Counted from the stretch's first letter, positions 1-10,063 are shown. The stretch: DNA of 64,000 nucleotides from Triticum aestivum (GCF_018294505.1 NC_057811.1:28914618-28978617), one strand, 5' to 3'. A program made the numbers and translations. The notes: generated by a model not told the origin, from the letters alone.

Positions 1-2
1 AA

Positions 3-245
3 AAAAATAAAAGAATTGATGAAGAGAAGATGACATTGGAGTTGTATGTTGCCGATGTCGTCGATGATCACAAGATGAAGATGAATGCAATGCGCTTGAA
101 GATGGATGCAATGCGCTTGAAGATTAAGATGATTAGAAAATATGCCATTGATAATGAGGCTTGGTATCATTATGCTATTGGATCAATTGTTACCTTAGTT
201 GCGATCTTCATCGCATTTGTTGTGATGAGGGTAAGTTTTCTCTAG
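3..245 (+). CDS. Small coiled-coil/membrane protein of CACTA A, partial at left edge
   Basis: The frame is already open at the window edge. It contains a charged Lys/Met/Arg-rich helical stretch with a repeated NAMRLKMDAMRLK-like motif, then one hydrophobic segment of about 20 residues (roughly AIGSIVTLVAIFIAFVV), and stops at 243-245. A diverged relative lies at 11753-12057 in CACTA C, upstream of its transposase, so the protein belongs to the transposon family. A splice donor (GTAAGT) at 231 probably ends the exon, in which case the last few codons shown are intronic. In A the frame abuts sequence that in B follows the stop codon of the PF03004 gene. That points to a deletion junction near 222-230. 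The function is unknown; a single-pass membrane protein is predicted only from hydrophobicity. Confidence 0.5.
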   Translation, partial: KNKRIDEEKMTLELYVADVVDDHKMKMNAMRLKMDAMRLKIKMIRKYAIDNEAWYHYAIGSIVTLVAIFIAFVVMRVSFL

Positions 246-923
246 TGTTTTGCTTAACAAATGCATACTTAGCTTATTTTCCTCATAAATGGCATAATGA
301 CCTATACCTACCTTATTTTTCTCCAAATTGACATAATAAGCTTAGTTGACCTATACTTTACCTAGGATAGCTATAAAATGACCTATACTTAGCATTTTTT
401 CCTCCTAAATGACTTAATATGCTTAGTTAGCTAAAAATGACATAACTACCTAGGATAGCTCAATAATGATCTATAATTAGCTTACCTAGTTCATTAATGA
501 CATAATTAGCTTACTTAGGTCAAAAATAGCATAACTACCTAGGTTAGCTAAAAATGACCTATTCTTAGCTTCTTCAGTTCATTTATGAGATACTTAGCAT
601 ACTTAGGTAAAAAATGGCATGATAATCTTTGTTACCTCCAAAATGACATAGGCTTAGCTTATTTTCCTCGAAAATGACATAATAACCTTACTAAGCTCCA
701 AAATGACCTATTTACCTAGCTTAGCTCTCAAATGACGTACACTTAGCATTTTTACCTAGCTTAGCTAAAAAATGGCATTTTTCCCCTACCTTAGTTAGAA
801 GAAGAAGAAGATAAAGAAGAGGAGAGGAGAAAAAGAAAGAGAAGAAAAATTCTTCTTCTTCTTCTTCTTCTTCTTCTAGCTAGTCTTCTTCTTCTTCTAA
901 CTTTCTTCTTTCCCAAATTGCAG
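231..923 (+). other. 3'-UTR-type intron of CACTA A
   Basis: The segment starts with GTAAGTTTTCTCTAGTG and ends with AAATTGCAG. Its interior is a degenerate array built from words such as TTAGCTCCAAAATGACCTA, with no gene. Element B has the same donor sequence and the same kind of array at 5475-6643, which supports a conserved intron between the last coding exon and the 3' exon of this CACTA family. Confidence 0.5.
797..905. repeat. GAA/TTC inverted microsatellite
   Basis: GAAGAAGAAG and related purine-rich sequence is followed by TTCTTCTTC runs, giving a potential fold-back. Element B has similar GAA then TTC blocks at about 6296-6612. Confidence 0.6.
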
Positions 924-1269
924 ATTTGCTTTCGATGAGGAAGCTTGCGTTGATAGAGTCTACTCTTCTCCTTGTGCGTCCTTTTTGTTTTGATTTTGTA
1001 GGATGAACAATGTGAAACTTGCTACCTATATATGTATGTATGGATGAAACCATTGCATGCTTGTTGTTGGATATGTTGGCTATCTATATATGTTGCATAT
1101 GGACTTTTGATTTGGTATGTATATGTGCTGGATGATCATATCCATATGCCAGGGATATGATTTGGTATGTATATGTGTTGTTATGCTTGTTGAAAGTATT
1201 TTCAAATGTGTGTGTGTGTATATATATTTATATCTGTGAAATTCTGTGAAATTGAATGAATTTAAGAAA
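924..1269 (+). other. 3' exon/trailer of CACTA A, no open frame
   Basis: The stretch begins after the acceptor CAG at 921-923 with ATTTGCTTTCGATGAGGAAG. It is related to the sequence after the acceptor in B at 6644, sharing GAAGCTTGC and ATGGATG-rich text. It is AT-rich, with a TGTGTGTGTATATATAT stretch near 1208, and I see no coding capacity. It is most likely the last exon and 3' UTR. Confidence 0.4.
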
Positions 1270-1837
1270 AAACAGGGGTTATACAGGCTCTTTGCCGTCT
1301 GCTGGCAGACGGCAAAGAGCTTTGCCATCAGCCAGCAGACGGCAAAGCTGCCACGTGGCAGCTACCTGTGCAACCTGGGGTGCACTGGGCTGGCCTATTT
1401 GGCAGCTTTGCCGTCCGCTGGCAGACGGCAAAGACCTTGGCATCTTTGTCGTCTGCCAGCAGACGGCATAGCGTGCCATGTGGCAGCTACCTGGGGGGCA
1501 TCTGGGCTGGCATATTTGGGCACTTTGCCGTCTGCTGGCAGATGGCAAAGATGCAAAGGTCTTTGCCGTCTGCCAGCAGGCGGCAAAGCACGCTGTTAAC
1601 CCCTTAACGGCCCTAAGCTGCCACGTGTGCCATGCAGGTCCTTTGCCGTCTACTGGCGAACGACAAAGACCTTTGCATCTTTGTCCTCCGCTAGCAGACG
1701 GCAAAGTACCATTTGCCATAGTTCGTTCAACCGGACGTGTTGCCATCTACTAGCTGATGGCAAAGGTCTTTGCTGTCCGCCAGGAATGCCTTTGTCGTCA
1801 GCCATGGCAGACGGCAAATTTCCTCATTCCTATAGTG
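1270..1837. repeat. Subterminal repeat array of CACTA A
   Basis: Many direct and inverted copies of TTTGCCGTCTG and CAGACGGCAAAG lie here, often joined as small palindromes. Arrays like this bind the element's transposase in the En/Spm system; that role is inferred here. Several long overlapping open frames run across it in both directions only because the repeat lacks stops, and none is a gene. Confidence 0.8.
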
Positions 1838-1904
1838 AGAAGAAGAAGAAGAAGAAGAAGAAGAAGAAGAGGAGGAGGAGGAGGAGGAGGAAGAAGAAGA
1901 GGTT
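1838..1904. repeat. GAA/GGA microsatellite
   Basis: This is an almost pure (AGA)n run that passes into GGA and GAA triplets. It starts directly at the end of element A. A GAA-rich tract also lies at about 18220-18500 at the equivalent place in CACTA C. Confidence 0.8.
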
Positions 1905-2094
1905 AGGGCTGCGGCGGTGCCGACGGAACCGGGTCGAGGTTAGGGGTGCGTCGGCGCCCTGGTCGAGGATCACTGATCGCCAAGGGGTCGAGGTTCGGGG
2001 CACAGGGTCGAGGATCGCCGGTCGCCGAGGGGTCGAGGGTCTTGGGTTCGATGGTCGAGGATCTTCTGGTTCGATTGTTGAGAGAGTAGTGTCA

Positions 2095-2231
2095 TAGCTT
2101 AAGATAAGGACGTCCCCGAGCTTAAGGTCATGAGCGTGGGTGAACTGCTTCCATCCGTGCACGAAGAACGGATGGAAGCAGTTCGTCCGTGCTGATGACC
2201 TTCAGCTCAGGCACGTCCGCATCTTAAGCTA
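2095..2231. repeat. Palindrome 1 (64-nt arms) of B3 fragments
   Basis: Arm 2095-2158 is the inverse of arm 2168-2231 with a few mismatches, and the loop is 9 nt. Each arm starts or ends with TAGCTTAAG and contains CTGCTTCCATCCGT. Read outward from the centre, each arm encodes a B3-like peptide (GWKQFTHAHDLKLGD on the minus strand). A transcript across it would fold into a long hairpin. Confidence 0.85.
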
Positions 2232-2536
2232 CGACAACAGCGCACCATGCTCAAAGTGAAGGTGTTCGACATGACCGTCGAGGGACCGAGGGCCGAGGAT
2301 TGCCGAGGGGTCAAGGGTCGAGTGGTCGAGGGTCGCCGAGGAGACGAGGGTCAAGGATTGCCGTGGGGTCAGGGGTCGAGGGCTTGAGGGTCGCTGAGGG
2401 GTCAGGGGTCGATGGTCGTCGAGGGGTTGAGGGTCGAGGATTGCCTAAGGGGTCAGGGGTCGAGGGGCGAGGGGTCCAGGGTCTAGGGGTCGATGGTCGA
2501 GGATCTTCTGGTCCGAGTGCTGGCCGACTGGTGTCA

Positions 2537-2673
2537 TAGCTTAAGATGAGGACGTCCCCGAGCTGAAGGTCATGAGCGTGGGTGAACTGCTTCCATCCGT
2601 GCATGAAGAACGGATGGAAGCAGTTCACCCGCGCTGATGACCTTCAGCTCGGGCACGTTCGCATCTTAAGCTA
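2537..2673. repeat. Palindrome 2 (64-nt arms) of B3 fragments
   Basis: Arm 2537-2600 pairs with arm 2610-2673 around a 9-nt loop. The sequence is nearly the same as palindrome 1, 442 bp upstream. The two are related by tandem duplication; a third, truncated copy starts at 2947. Confidence 0.85.
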
Positions 2674-2728
2674 CGACTACAGCCGCACCATGCTCACAGT
2701 GAAGGTGTTCGACAGGACCGCCGAGGGG
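2582..2728 (+). pseudogene. B3 DNA-binding-domain fragment
   Basis: The plus strand encodes about 49 residues containing GWKQFTRADDLQLG, HVRILSYD and LTVKVFDRT. This fits the C-terminal part of plant B3 domains, where a G-W-x-x-F, D-L-x-x-G-D and hydrophobic strand order is characteristic. The mirror copies are on the minus strand at about 2086-2162 and 2530-2628, and another plus-strand copy is at about 2168-2290. Only this fragment of the fold is present, without the N-terminal strands, and it runs into GGGTCGAGG repeats, so it cannot be a working transcription factor. Capture of a host REM/B3 gene piece by the transposon is the likely origin. The family call rests on motif recognition alone. 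Confidence 0.5.
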
Positions 2729-3061
2729 TCGAGCGTCGAGGGTCGAGGATTGCCAAGGGGTCAGGGGTCGAGTGGTCGATGGTCGCCGAGGGGTCGAGGG
2801 TTGCCAAGCGGTCAGGGGTTGAGGGGTCGAGGGTCGCCGAGGGGTCGACGGTCGAGGATTGCCGAGGGGTCAGGGGACGAGGGGCGAGGGGTCGAGGGAT
2901 CGATGGACAAGGAACTTCCGATGTGAGTGCTGACCGACTGGTGTCGTAGCTTAAGATACACTAGTATTAGTTAATTATATGCATATTATTATTCATGTCG
3001 TTATTAATTTTTTTATGTTGTACTAATTTCGTTTACTCTATGTCATGGTAGGTGTTGAAAG

Positions 3062-5469
3062 ATGGTGGGCGCAGGTAAGGAGCGCTCTAAGGCTCCTTCA
3101 TCGGTGCATGGTGGGAGGGGTACTCCATTCCACCCTAGACACTCCGGAGAGCGTTGGTCGACGGTATGAAGACACCGGTGGGCGCTTCTTCGTCGCTGTC
3201 GTTGCCCACCGGGAAGGAGGTCGGGAAGGGAAGAATAGAGGACGTCGAGGAGGACTTGGCCGTGGGAGAGGTAGGTAGGCTCCTAGGACTTCCTCGCCGC
3301 CACCCCAGCTGATTCACCCGAGCACAGGACTGCTAGGGCGGACACGTCTGAGGAGGAGGCTACGTGGACTCCGGTCCACTAGCCTCGGGTCGACAGGCCT
3401 TCGGCCCACGAGATTCCGTCCTAGGAGACGCCCAAATGGGGTACCTGGACGGGTCCGCCTGAGGGACCGAGTGGCCATGCTGATGGTGGTAGTAATCCGT
3501 CTGATAGCGAGGGGGAGGTGGTTGAGGGGTCCACCATCTACCAGCGTGGTTGTACATGGCTCCCGCTCGTGCCATCGACCCGCGAGCATAGGTGGTTGAT
3601 TTTCCCTGATGGGGAGAGGTAAGTGCATTTACTCTTTTTGTACCATTTGCCTCCACGTTTCTTCAAATATCTAATGCATTGGCCTTGTCATACTGCAGGG
3701 GTTGGCACCACGCTGATGATGTGCGCAGGCCCAACTCCGTCCTTGGTGTGCTTTGCCAGCATAACTTCTCGGGTGTTGTCACTTTGTCTGGTGAGGGTCA
3801 GGTTCCGGAGCTAGGATAGCTAGGAGCACTACTTAGCTGCCCCGGCCCCATCGGAGGTGATGATCGACGGTGTCTTGTGCCACACGAGGGCAGAGATGGT
3901 GATCAGAAGATTTTGGGTAATTTCTCCTTTACACAATTAAAATTCTTCAAATAGCTAGTTATTATACTAATCAATGTTGTCTCGTTTGATTGCAGACCTT
4001 CTACAGGTGTGAGGAGGGATACGAGGAGGCCGCGGCAAAGGTTATCGACACCGTGTGCAGGTGCCTACTACAGAACTTATGGCACGAGGCTCGGGGCTGT
4101 TTGAGACTACTACGCATCGCGTCGTATTAGGAAGCCCAAGCCGGCGTGCCGCGAGAAGTTTCTGCAGAAGGAGCAGTACATGACGGTAATTACCTATTCT
4201 TAAGGCCTTGTACTTAGTTTCCTTGATTTGATTCGTACGCGTAGCGCTCAAGTTTCTCTTTACTAACTTAGGTGCCCCCGAGATGGTGTGCGGATCAGAT
4301 CGACTGTTGGGAGGTGTTGGTCGATGAGTGGTGCTCAAAGGAATGGCTTGCCTAGCACAACAATGCCAAGGACAAGCGTGCCCAAATGGTAAGTGTTCCA
4401 CACCATCAAGGCAACGCCAACTTATTTCAGTTTGGGCGGAACTGGGTATGTGGTTTCCTTCATAAATCATGCAATTCATTCTTCAAGCTAGCTTGAGAGC
4501 TTCAATTACTAATTTACTCTGTTCCTCTCTTTCAGGCAAAACACAATAAGGCGGAGGTGCTAGAGGTGTTCGACCTCTATGCCATGGCCCATACTGGGCC
4601 ATACAAGAAGGTCAAGGCATTCGAGCCGTCTGACCTTGATAATCCAAAGAACGTCACCAGCATCTCCTCCCACAACAAACTCATGAAGTATAGAGATGAG
4701 GGGAAGGCGAGGAAAGGGGAGTTCTTTAACCCAAGCGGGTAGTTTGATCCGGAGCTCGTGATGATATCCGGTGGCGGGAGGTCCCATGGCTCCATAGCCA
4801 TTGGAAATGGACTTGTCTGTTGTCCTCCCACTCTCCCGGAGATAAAGGCGCGCTAGTCGAGCTCCGCTCCTGAGATGAGGCATCGTCAACGGCCAGTCGA
4901 GCTCGCCTTCCAGGTTAGTTATACAGACACAGCTATCTTTCCTCCATTACATTGTGTGTGCGGCCATCGATGATTACAATGCTAACGAGGAGTGGTGTTG
5001 CAGGCTGCTCTTCATAAAGAGAGAGAGGCAACAAAGGAGCTTCTGGCGGAGGAGTGGGAGTGGAGGAGAGGACGGCTAAGTTGTTAGAGGAGGAGAGGGC
5101 ACGGAATGACATGCAGAACCGGGCCATGTATGAGCTCCTCGTGGTAAGTTTCTTCTGCATGTTAGCCAAATCATTCACGTAATGTTCATTTCATTACTAA
5201 CTAGTATGACTGACCCGTCAAAACCAAATGTGCAGTCTGTGTGCCAGAAGGTCGGTCGGACCCCTCCGCCGATGCCAGAGATTGCTCCAGGGACCACGGT
5301 GAGTGTAATTTGAATGGTCATTAGTTACTAGTATTAACATTTGAGTGCCGTCATGCTAACGAGACATTGCAAATGATCTTTGGTGCAGCGTGCCTCCAGA
5401 CAAGCATCACAGGATCCTTCTCCAGGTGGTGGTACCAGCACGAGCCACGCCGGTGCTTCACCTCCGTGA
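3062..5469 (+). pseudogene. CACTA B gene 2, PF03004-type (Transposase_24) protein, broken
   Basis: Nine probable exons can be followed by GT/AG borders: 3062-3618, 3699-3916, 3996-4185, 4272-4445, 4536-4913, 5004-5143, 5235-5298 and 5389-5469, plus a leader exon before 3062. Recognisable blocks are the N-terminal MVGAGKERSKAPSS, then RPNSVLGVLCQHNFSGVVTL, TFYRCEEGYEEAAAKV, VPPRWCADQIDCW and a C-terminal Glu/Arg-rich helical stretch. This order fits the Transposase_24 (PF03004) proteins that accompany TNP2 in plant CACTA elements; a regulatory or DNA-binding role like that of TnpA is assumed. The frame is broken by stops (near 3166, 3813, 4356 and 4740) and at least one frameshift near 4110. 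The natural TGA is at 5467-5469. The gene is dead, but the exon structure is readable. Confidence 0.75.
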
Positions 5470-5474
5470 TGAAG

Positions 5475-6643
5475 GTAAGTTTTCTCTAGTGTTTTGCTTA
5501 ACAAATGCATAAAGACCTAGACTTAGCTTTATTTCCTCCAAAATGCTTACCATAATGACCTAGACTTAGCTTATCTTCCTCCAAAATGACATAATTAGCT
5601 TACTTAGCTCCAAAATGATCCATTTTACCTTAGTTAGCTCTAAAAGGATCTACACTTAGCTTTGTTTCCTCCAAAATGACCTAAGTTAGCTCTAATATGC
5701 TAAGTTGTCTCTAATATGCTTAGTTACCTAGGTTTGCTCAATAATGACATGCACTTAGCTTACTTATGTAAAAAATGGCATAATTAGCTTACTTAGGTTT
5801 GAAATGGCATAACAACCTTGGTAACCTCATATATATCATATACTTAGCTTATTTTCCTCAAAAATGACATAATAAGCTTCATTAGCTCCAAAATTATAAA
5901 TTTTACCTAAGTTTGCTCCAACATGACCTATACTTAGCTTACTTATGTCAAAAATGGCATAATATGCTTAGTTAACTAAAAATGACATAATTAGCTAGGG
6001 TAGCTCCAAAATGACCCACTTTACCTAGATTAGCTCCAATATGATCCATTTTACCTAGGTTAGCTCCAAAATGACCAAGTTTACCTAGGTTAGCTCCAAT
6101 ATGATCGATTTTAGCTAGGTTAGCTCCAAAATGATCCATTTTACCTACGTTAGCTCAAAAATGGCATAACTACTTATGTTAGCACAAAAATGGCCTATAC
6201 TTACCTTATTTCCTCCAAATTGACATTATCTGCTTAGTTAGCTCAAAATGGCATAATTACTTATGTAAGCTCTAAAATGACACAAATAAGGAATAAGAAG
6301 AAGAAAAACAAGGAAGAGGAGAAAAAGAAAGAATAGAAGAAGAAAGAGAAGAAAAAGAAAGAATAAAAGAAGAAGAATGAGAAGGAAAAGGGTAAAACCC
6401 TTCTTCTTCTTCTTCTTCTTCTTATATGCTAACTTACCTATGTTAGCTCAAAAATGACCTATACTTAGCTGTTTTTTTAATCAAAAATGGCATAATATGC
6501 TTAGTTCACTCAAAAATGGCATAAGTAGCTAGGTTAGCTCCATTTTACCTAAGTATGCTTCTTCTTCTTCTTCTTCTTCTTCTTCATTTTCTTATTCTTC
6601 TTCTTCTAGTCTTCTTCTAACTTTCTCGTTTCGCATTTTGCAG
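5475..6643 (+). other. 3'-UTR-type intron of CACTA B with degenerate repeats
   Basis: The segment opens with GTAAGTTTTCTCTAG six bases after the stop codon of gene 2 and closes with CATTTTGCAG. The body is made of words such as TTAGCTCCAAAATGACC plus GAA and TTC microsatellites (about 6296-6420 and 6550-6612). It is related to 231-923 in element A but longer (1,169 against 693 bp). I see no gene. Confidence 0.55.
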
Positions 6644-6944
6644 ATTACGTTCACCTCACAGAAGCTTGCATGGATGGAGTGCTTGTTTTCCCTTTCTGCT
6701 TTTCTTTTGTATCGATGAACAATGTGGAACTTCTTATATGGATGGATGGAACTATGTGTTGGATGAAGAATGTGAAACTATTGTAATATGTATGGATGGA
6801 ACTATGTGTTGGTTATGTATGTATGATGAAACTTGTGTGTTGGATATGTCATATGTCTGCTGTGAAATTGCCCTGTGGAAAAAATATATATACATATCAT
6901 ATATTTTGCTATGAAATTGCTTGGATATAAGAAAAAACAGAAAA
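6644..6944 (+). other. 3' exon/trailer of CACTA B
   Basis: Sequence after the acceptor at 6641-6643 includes repeated ATGGATGGA words and AT-rich text. The frame at 6666-6914 is Cys/Met/Trp-rich, has no recognisable domain and looks accidental. Last exon and 3' UTR of gene 2 is the best reading. Confidence 0.4.
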
Positions 6945-7374
6945 AAAGACCAACCTCTTTGCCGTCTGCCACCGATGGCAAAGGGCTCTTTGCCGTGTGC
7001 CACGGATAACAAAGAGGCCATGTGGCAGCAACTGGTACAACCTGGCAGCTATACCAATTGGTTACTTTGCCGTCTGTGGTAGACGACAAAGGGGAGGGCA
7101 TGTTTGCCGTCCGCTGGCAGACGATAAAGGCTGCCGTTAGCCACCTAATATGGCTAACGCCTGTTCTTTACCGTCCACTTTCTTCACCGTCTGGCATGGA
7201 CGGCAAAGATTCTTTGCCGTCCGCTTTGAGGAAGCAGATGGCAAAGAATCTGTTTACCGTCAGGTTGCAGGGCAGCTTTGCCATCGGTGGCAGACGGCAA
7301 AGGTGTTTGTCGTCAGCCTTTGGTGCCTTTGCCGTCTGCCATGGAAGACGGCAAAGAAGCTGATTCCTGTAGTG
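6945..7374. repeat. Subterminal repeats and 3' terminus of CACTA B
   Basis: Copies of TTTGCCGTCTGCC and GACGGCAAAG in both orientations lead to the terminal GATTCCTGTAGTG. The trinucleotide CAT follows. The motif set matches element A, so A and B belong to one family. Confidence 0.85.
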
Positions 7375-7440
7375 CATAGCATTCCCCAATCTACAGAGCT
7401 CGAGCGCCCCAATCCACTTTCCGCGAAGTCGAGCTCGGCA

Positions 7441-7543
7441 ATGGCCGGATCTGGAGCGAAGGGCAAGTGGAGGCCTCGTGTATCACGAACAACGACATCG
7501 AGGACCTGAAGCGAGCAGGCTTCCTCTCCCCAGCCTCTACATA
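7441..7543 (+). pseudogene. Possible Gypsy gag N-terminal fragment
   Basis: An ATG at 7441 starts MAGSGAKGKW. After a shift of frame the text reads NNDIEDLKRAGFLSPAS, close to the start of gag in several grass Gypsy elements, where a D-I-x-x-L-x-x-A-G-x-L motif is common. It stops after about 35 codons and nothing else of such an element is nearby. It is probably a relict. Confidence 0.35.
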
Positions 7544-7950
7544 ACTAAGATGCACATACCCAAAAGCAGAAGTCCGACAAAAATAAGATAAGAAACCGAC
7601 ATATCGACAAGAGTGAGTCATATAGGTCCGACACCATACCCCCGTCGAAGGAGGTGGTGGAGCGATCTGGAGCTTATGCTGCCATCCATATTGGGTAAAA
7701 TATTCCCTGGCCACTTGCTCCAACCGCATACACACCACCATAAACAACGGTTGGTACTCCGTTCGATGTATCATACACCACGTAGGAAGCGAGTGTGTAT
7801 TCCTAGTTACTGAAATATGTACAGCAACTAAACCCATTTACACGTAGTTAATGACCAAAAAAAAGTTGATGCTTGCTACGCGGATGAGTAGTACAAATTA
7901 AGAAGTGCAATATAAAAAAATGCCGGTCCTTGATTTGTTGCTGACGTAAG

Positions 7951-8078
7951 CATGCCATCATCAACTTGTAGTATTCATACAAATTGGCTCATTCATAGAG
8001 TTGGAGGTTAGCTCTGTCAGCATGCCATTATCAACTTGTAGTTATCATACAAATTTTCATAGAGTTGGAGGCTAGCTC
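7951..8078. repeat. 70-bp tandem duplication in otherwise featureless sequence
   Basis: CATGCCATCATCAACTTGTA begins a unit that recurs at 8021 with small changes and a short internal deletion. The surrounding stretch 7544-8182 holds no gene or element I can recognise. Confidence 0.7.
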
Positions 8079-8185
8079 CTTTGATCAGCACGCGCTTCAA
8101 CTCGTGCTTGCCCAGCAAATATGGTTCGACTGGGTAGAAGAAAAGGCATTTTTGCTAATATGCCTGGAGAAAATGCCTTTGATTA

Positions 8186-9626
8186 GGGCATCTTCAACGG
8201 CGACCAGTAAATTTTCTTTCGTGTTTGTCCATGGACAGGGGATCAGTCCGCGGACACAGATACAGGAATCGGCCATCCAACGCTATCCACATATATTCTA
8301 ACCACTTTTTTTAACAAAACAGATGAAATTCATGCAAACACAATGGATTTCATACAAACCGGACAAAAAAATTTACATTTTGGACATATTTTTAACTAAA
8401 AACTCTACAGCCGGCGTCGGCGAATATCCACTCCGGCGACATGGATACCATTGACTAGTCTACTGCTGGCCGCAGCGGATCTCCAATGTCGTCCGCATGT
8501 TCGCAGCTGTGAGCCCTGGAGGTATATGCTTCGGCGCAAATAACGGCTTGCTTACCTACCGCTCGTCAGAGTGGAATAGCTAGCCGATGCTTTTGTCGGT
8601 GGGGAAGGGTCCTTACGCTACACAGTTTTGAGTTGGTTTTGGGTAGGGAACGACGATGGCCTGCCAGTAGGCAAGACACTGGCTGTGTACGCCAGCTCAC
8701 CTCGGCGTGGCATTCATGGGACCCAAGTGGCAGTGGCTCCTCGATGATGGCTCCGAGCGCGGATGTGCTGGCCGCCACCTCGTCAATGTTCGTGCAGCCC
8801 GCTTCTTTCTCTGTAGGAAGGGCGCGGTTACGCGCGCGTTGACATCGGATGACGCGGTCGCAGGCACCTGAGGGGCGGTACGACACATCACCATCAACGG
8901 CAGCCACGATGCCTGTGCCGCCGTGCTCCCCCCAGTGCCGACCTGGAGCAACTCACCACCCCTCGGCTCATGACCGGCGGGCTTGACAGGCCAGCTAGCA
9001 ATTTTTTATGCCAGACAACTCTTCTTCCTGCTCGACGGATGCCATGGAGAAAACTGTTCAAGGAGGAAAATGGTGAGTGGAGGTGTGATGCGGTTCTTGC
9101 CCGGCATCTGACATTGTTTAAATAGCGAGGGGACACGTGGAGCCAACTGGCATTCTGTTTAATGCCAGTCGGCTTGCGAACGGACATGTGGCCGGAGTAA
9201 TCATCTTGGCACACACGCGGGTTTAATGGTGGAAGGCTGGCAGTCTGCAGGAATGAGGTGAGGATGCGTGTTCAGCTGGGCATGCAGCGGGTGGCACCCT
9301 CGTCCGGTGTGCCGTTTCCATTGAGGAGGCAGTGAGAGGTCGCGTTCACTCTGTAGTGGCATGGATGCGGGCAGCTGGCGCATGGCGGAAACGCGTGTGG
9401 GCGAGGTAGGATGGGGTTTGGGTGGGCACGGATGGTCAGAAGGGGTCGTGGGAGTTGTCCGGACGCCCGCAAAGCCCCTCTCCCCATGTTTGTCTCTAGT
9501 TTGCAGGACAAAATACGTCTGGACCGCCCTGAGAACCGATATAGGCCCGCGTTGATGGCACAGCACGTCCGGACCATGTGGTCCGGATGGTTGTGGACGG
9601 TTTGAGGGTCAGCGTTGGAGATGCCC
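8186..9626. mobile_element. PIF/Harbinger-like non-autonomous DNA transposon
   Basis: The left end GGGCATCTTCAACGGCGACC and the inverse of the right end, GGGCATCTCCAACGCTGACC, form terminal inverted repeats of about 20 bp with three mismatches. TTA flanks both sides (8183-8185 and 9627-9629), the 3-bp TSD typical of PIF/Harbinger. The 1.44-kb interior is GC-rich in its middle. The overlapping open frames on both strands (for example 9201-9566 minus) carry no DDE transposase or Myb-like motif I can see, so the copy seems non-autonomous. Confidence 0.75.
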
Positions 9627-9629
9627 TTA

Positions 9630-10034
9630 GAGTTTATGACTCTATTGTGTTTTTCTAATAATAAAAAAGCACTTATGATAAGTTATAAGAAAAAACACAT
9701 CGATATATTAGGTTCGGACTCCAGCTTTCCTCTTACGTATGATTTTTTCTGATCCGACCGATTCCAATAGAGTGAGCCTTGCTTTGTTTTTCTGGAAACT
9801 CACCAGATAAGGAGACATGCTTATGCATTCTTTCAAGAAAATTACATCCATTCTTTCTAACTCATTTTTTCTTGTTTTAATAATATAATAGAAATAGATC
9901 ATTTGTATTTTTTATTTCAAACATTTGACTTATAATTTGTATTGTAATCTAACGATAATGTTTGGATTTTACTTTCAAATATATTTGAAATGGCCATGAT
10001 GGAATCACATCCATTTATTTTATTATTATTTGAA
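9630..10034. other. AT-rich intergenic stretch, nothing recognised
   Basis: There is no significant frame, no terminal repeats and no similarity to other parts of the window. It ends at the A of the A^T site where the next Helitron-like terminus begins. Confidence 0.5.
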
Positions 10035-10063
10035 CTAGCAGAGTGGCCCGCTCGATGCGCGGG
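10035..10063 (-). other. Helitron 3' terminus (H1)
   Basis: The plus strand shows host A at 10034, CTAG at 10035-10038, an 8-nt spacer and then CCCGC (10047-10051) pairing with GCGGG (10059-10063). The minus strand therefore has hairpin, spacer, CTAG and T. The stretch 10068-10945 that follows is AT-rich and without a gene. Confidence 0.7.

Larger units (their letters stand above)
1..1837 (+). mobile_element. CACTA transposon A, 3' part only
   Basis: The right end reads ...TTCCTATAGTG, the reverse complement of a CACTATAGGAA terminus, and is preceded by subterminal TTTGCCGTCTG / CAGACGGCAAAG repeats typical of one group of Triticeae CACTA elements. The left end is outside the window. What remains is a short membrane-protein frame at the left edge, a 3'-UTR-type intron and the subterminal repeats. 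No TNP2 or PF03004 gene lies between them, unlike elements B and C, so A looks like an internally deleted copy. The bases after its end are AGA within a GAA repeat that continues as element B, so A probably inserted into B. The superfamily is firm; the nesting is inference. Confidence 0.75.
1925..2946. repeat. G-rich GGGTCGAGG minisatellite with a tandem unit of 410-442 bp
   Basis: Short units of the type GGGGTCGAGGGTCG and GATTGCCGAGGGGTC repeat with strong strand asymmetry (plus strand G-rich). A longer unit is superimposed: TAGCTTAAGAT recurs at 2095, 2537 and 2947. The first two occurrences open the palindromes described separately. The same short motif occurs in CACTA C at 18715-19320. 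Confidence 0.75.
1838..7374 (+). mobile_element. CACTA transposon B, 3' half
   Basis: The right end reads GATTCCTGTAGTG (ending 7374), the reverse complement of CACTACAGGAATC, preceded by TTTGCCGTC subterminal repeats from about 6945. The three bases after it, CAT at 7375-7377, would be the TSD. No matching 5' terminus lies between 1838 and 3062, and no TNP2 gene is present, so the 5' half is either left of the window beyond inserted element A or deleted. Inside are GAA and GGGTCGAGG repeats, two B3-fragment palindromes, a broken PF03004-type gene and a long 3'-UTR intron. Confidence 0.7.

Noticed and set aside
1246..1753. Several overlapping open frames of 60-155 codons on both strands
   Set aside because: They are translations of the TTTGCCGTCTG subterminal repeats, which happen to lack stops; peptides are repetitive in all frames.
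1830..2162. 110-codon minus frame with B3-like start and long Leu/Phe and Pro runs
   Set aside because: Only the first 25 residues are B3-like; the rest is the GAA and GGGTCGAGG repeat read in reverse. Kept only as a fragment within the palindrome.
7022..7509. Open frames of 113 and 119 codons near the end of CACTA B
   Set aside because: They consist of subterminal repeats plus a short gag-like scrap; the frames disagree with the only recognisable peptide.
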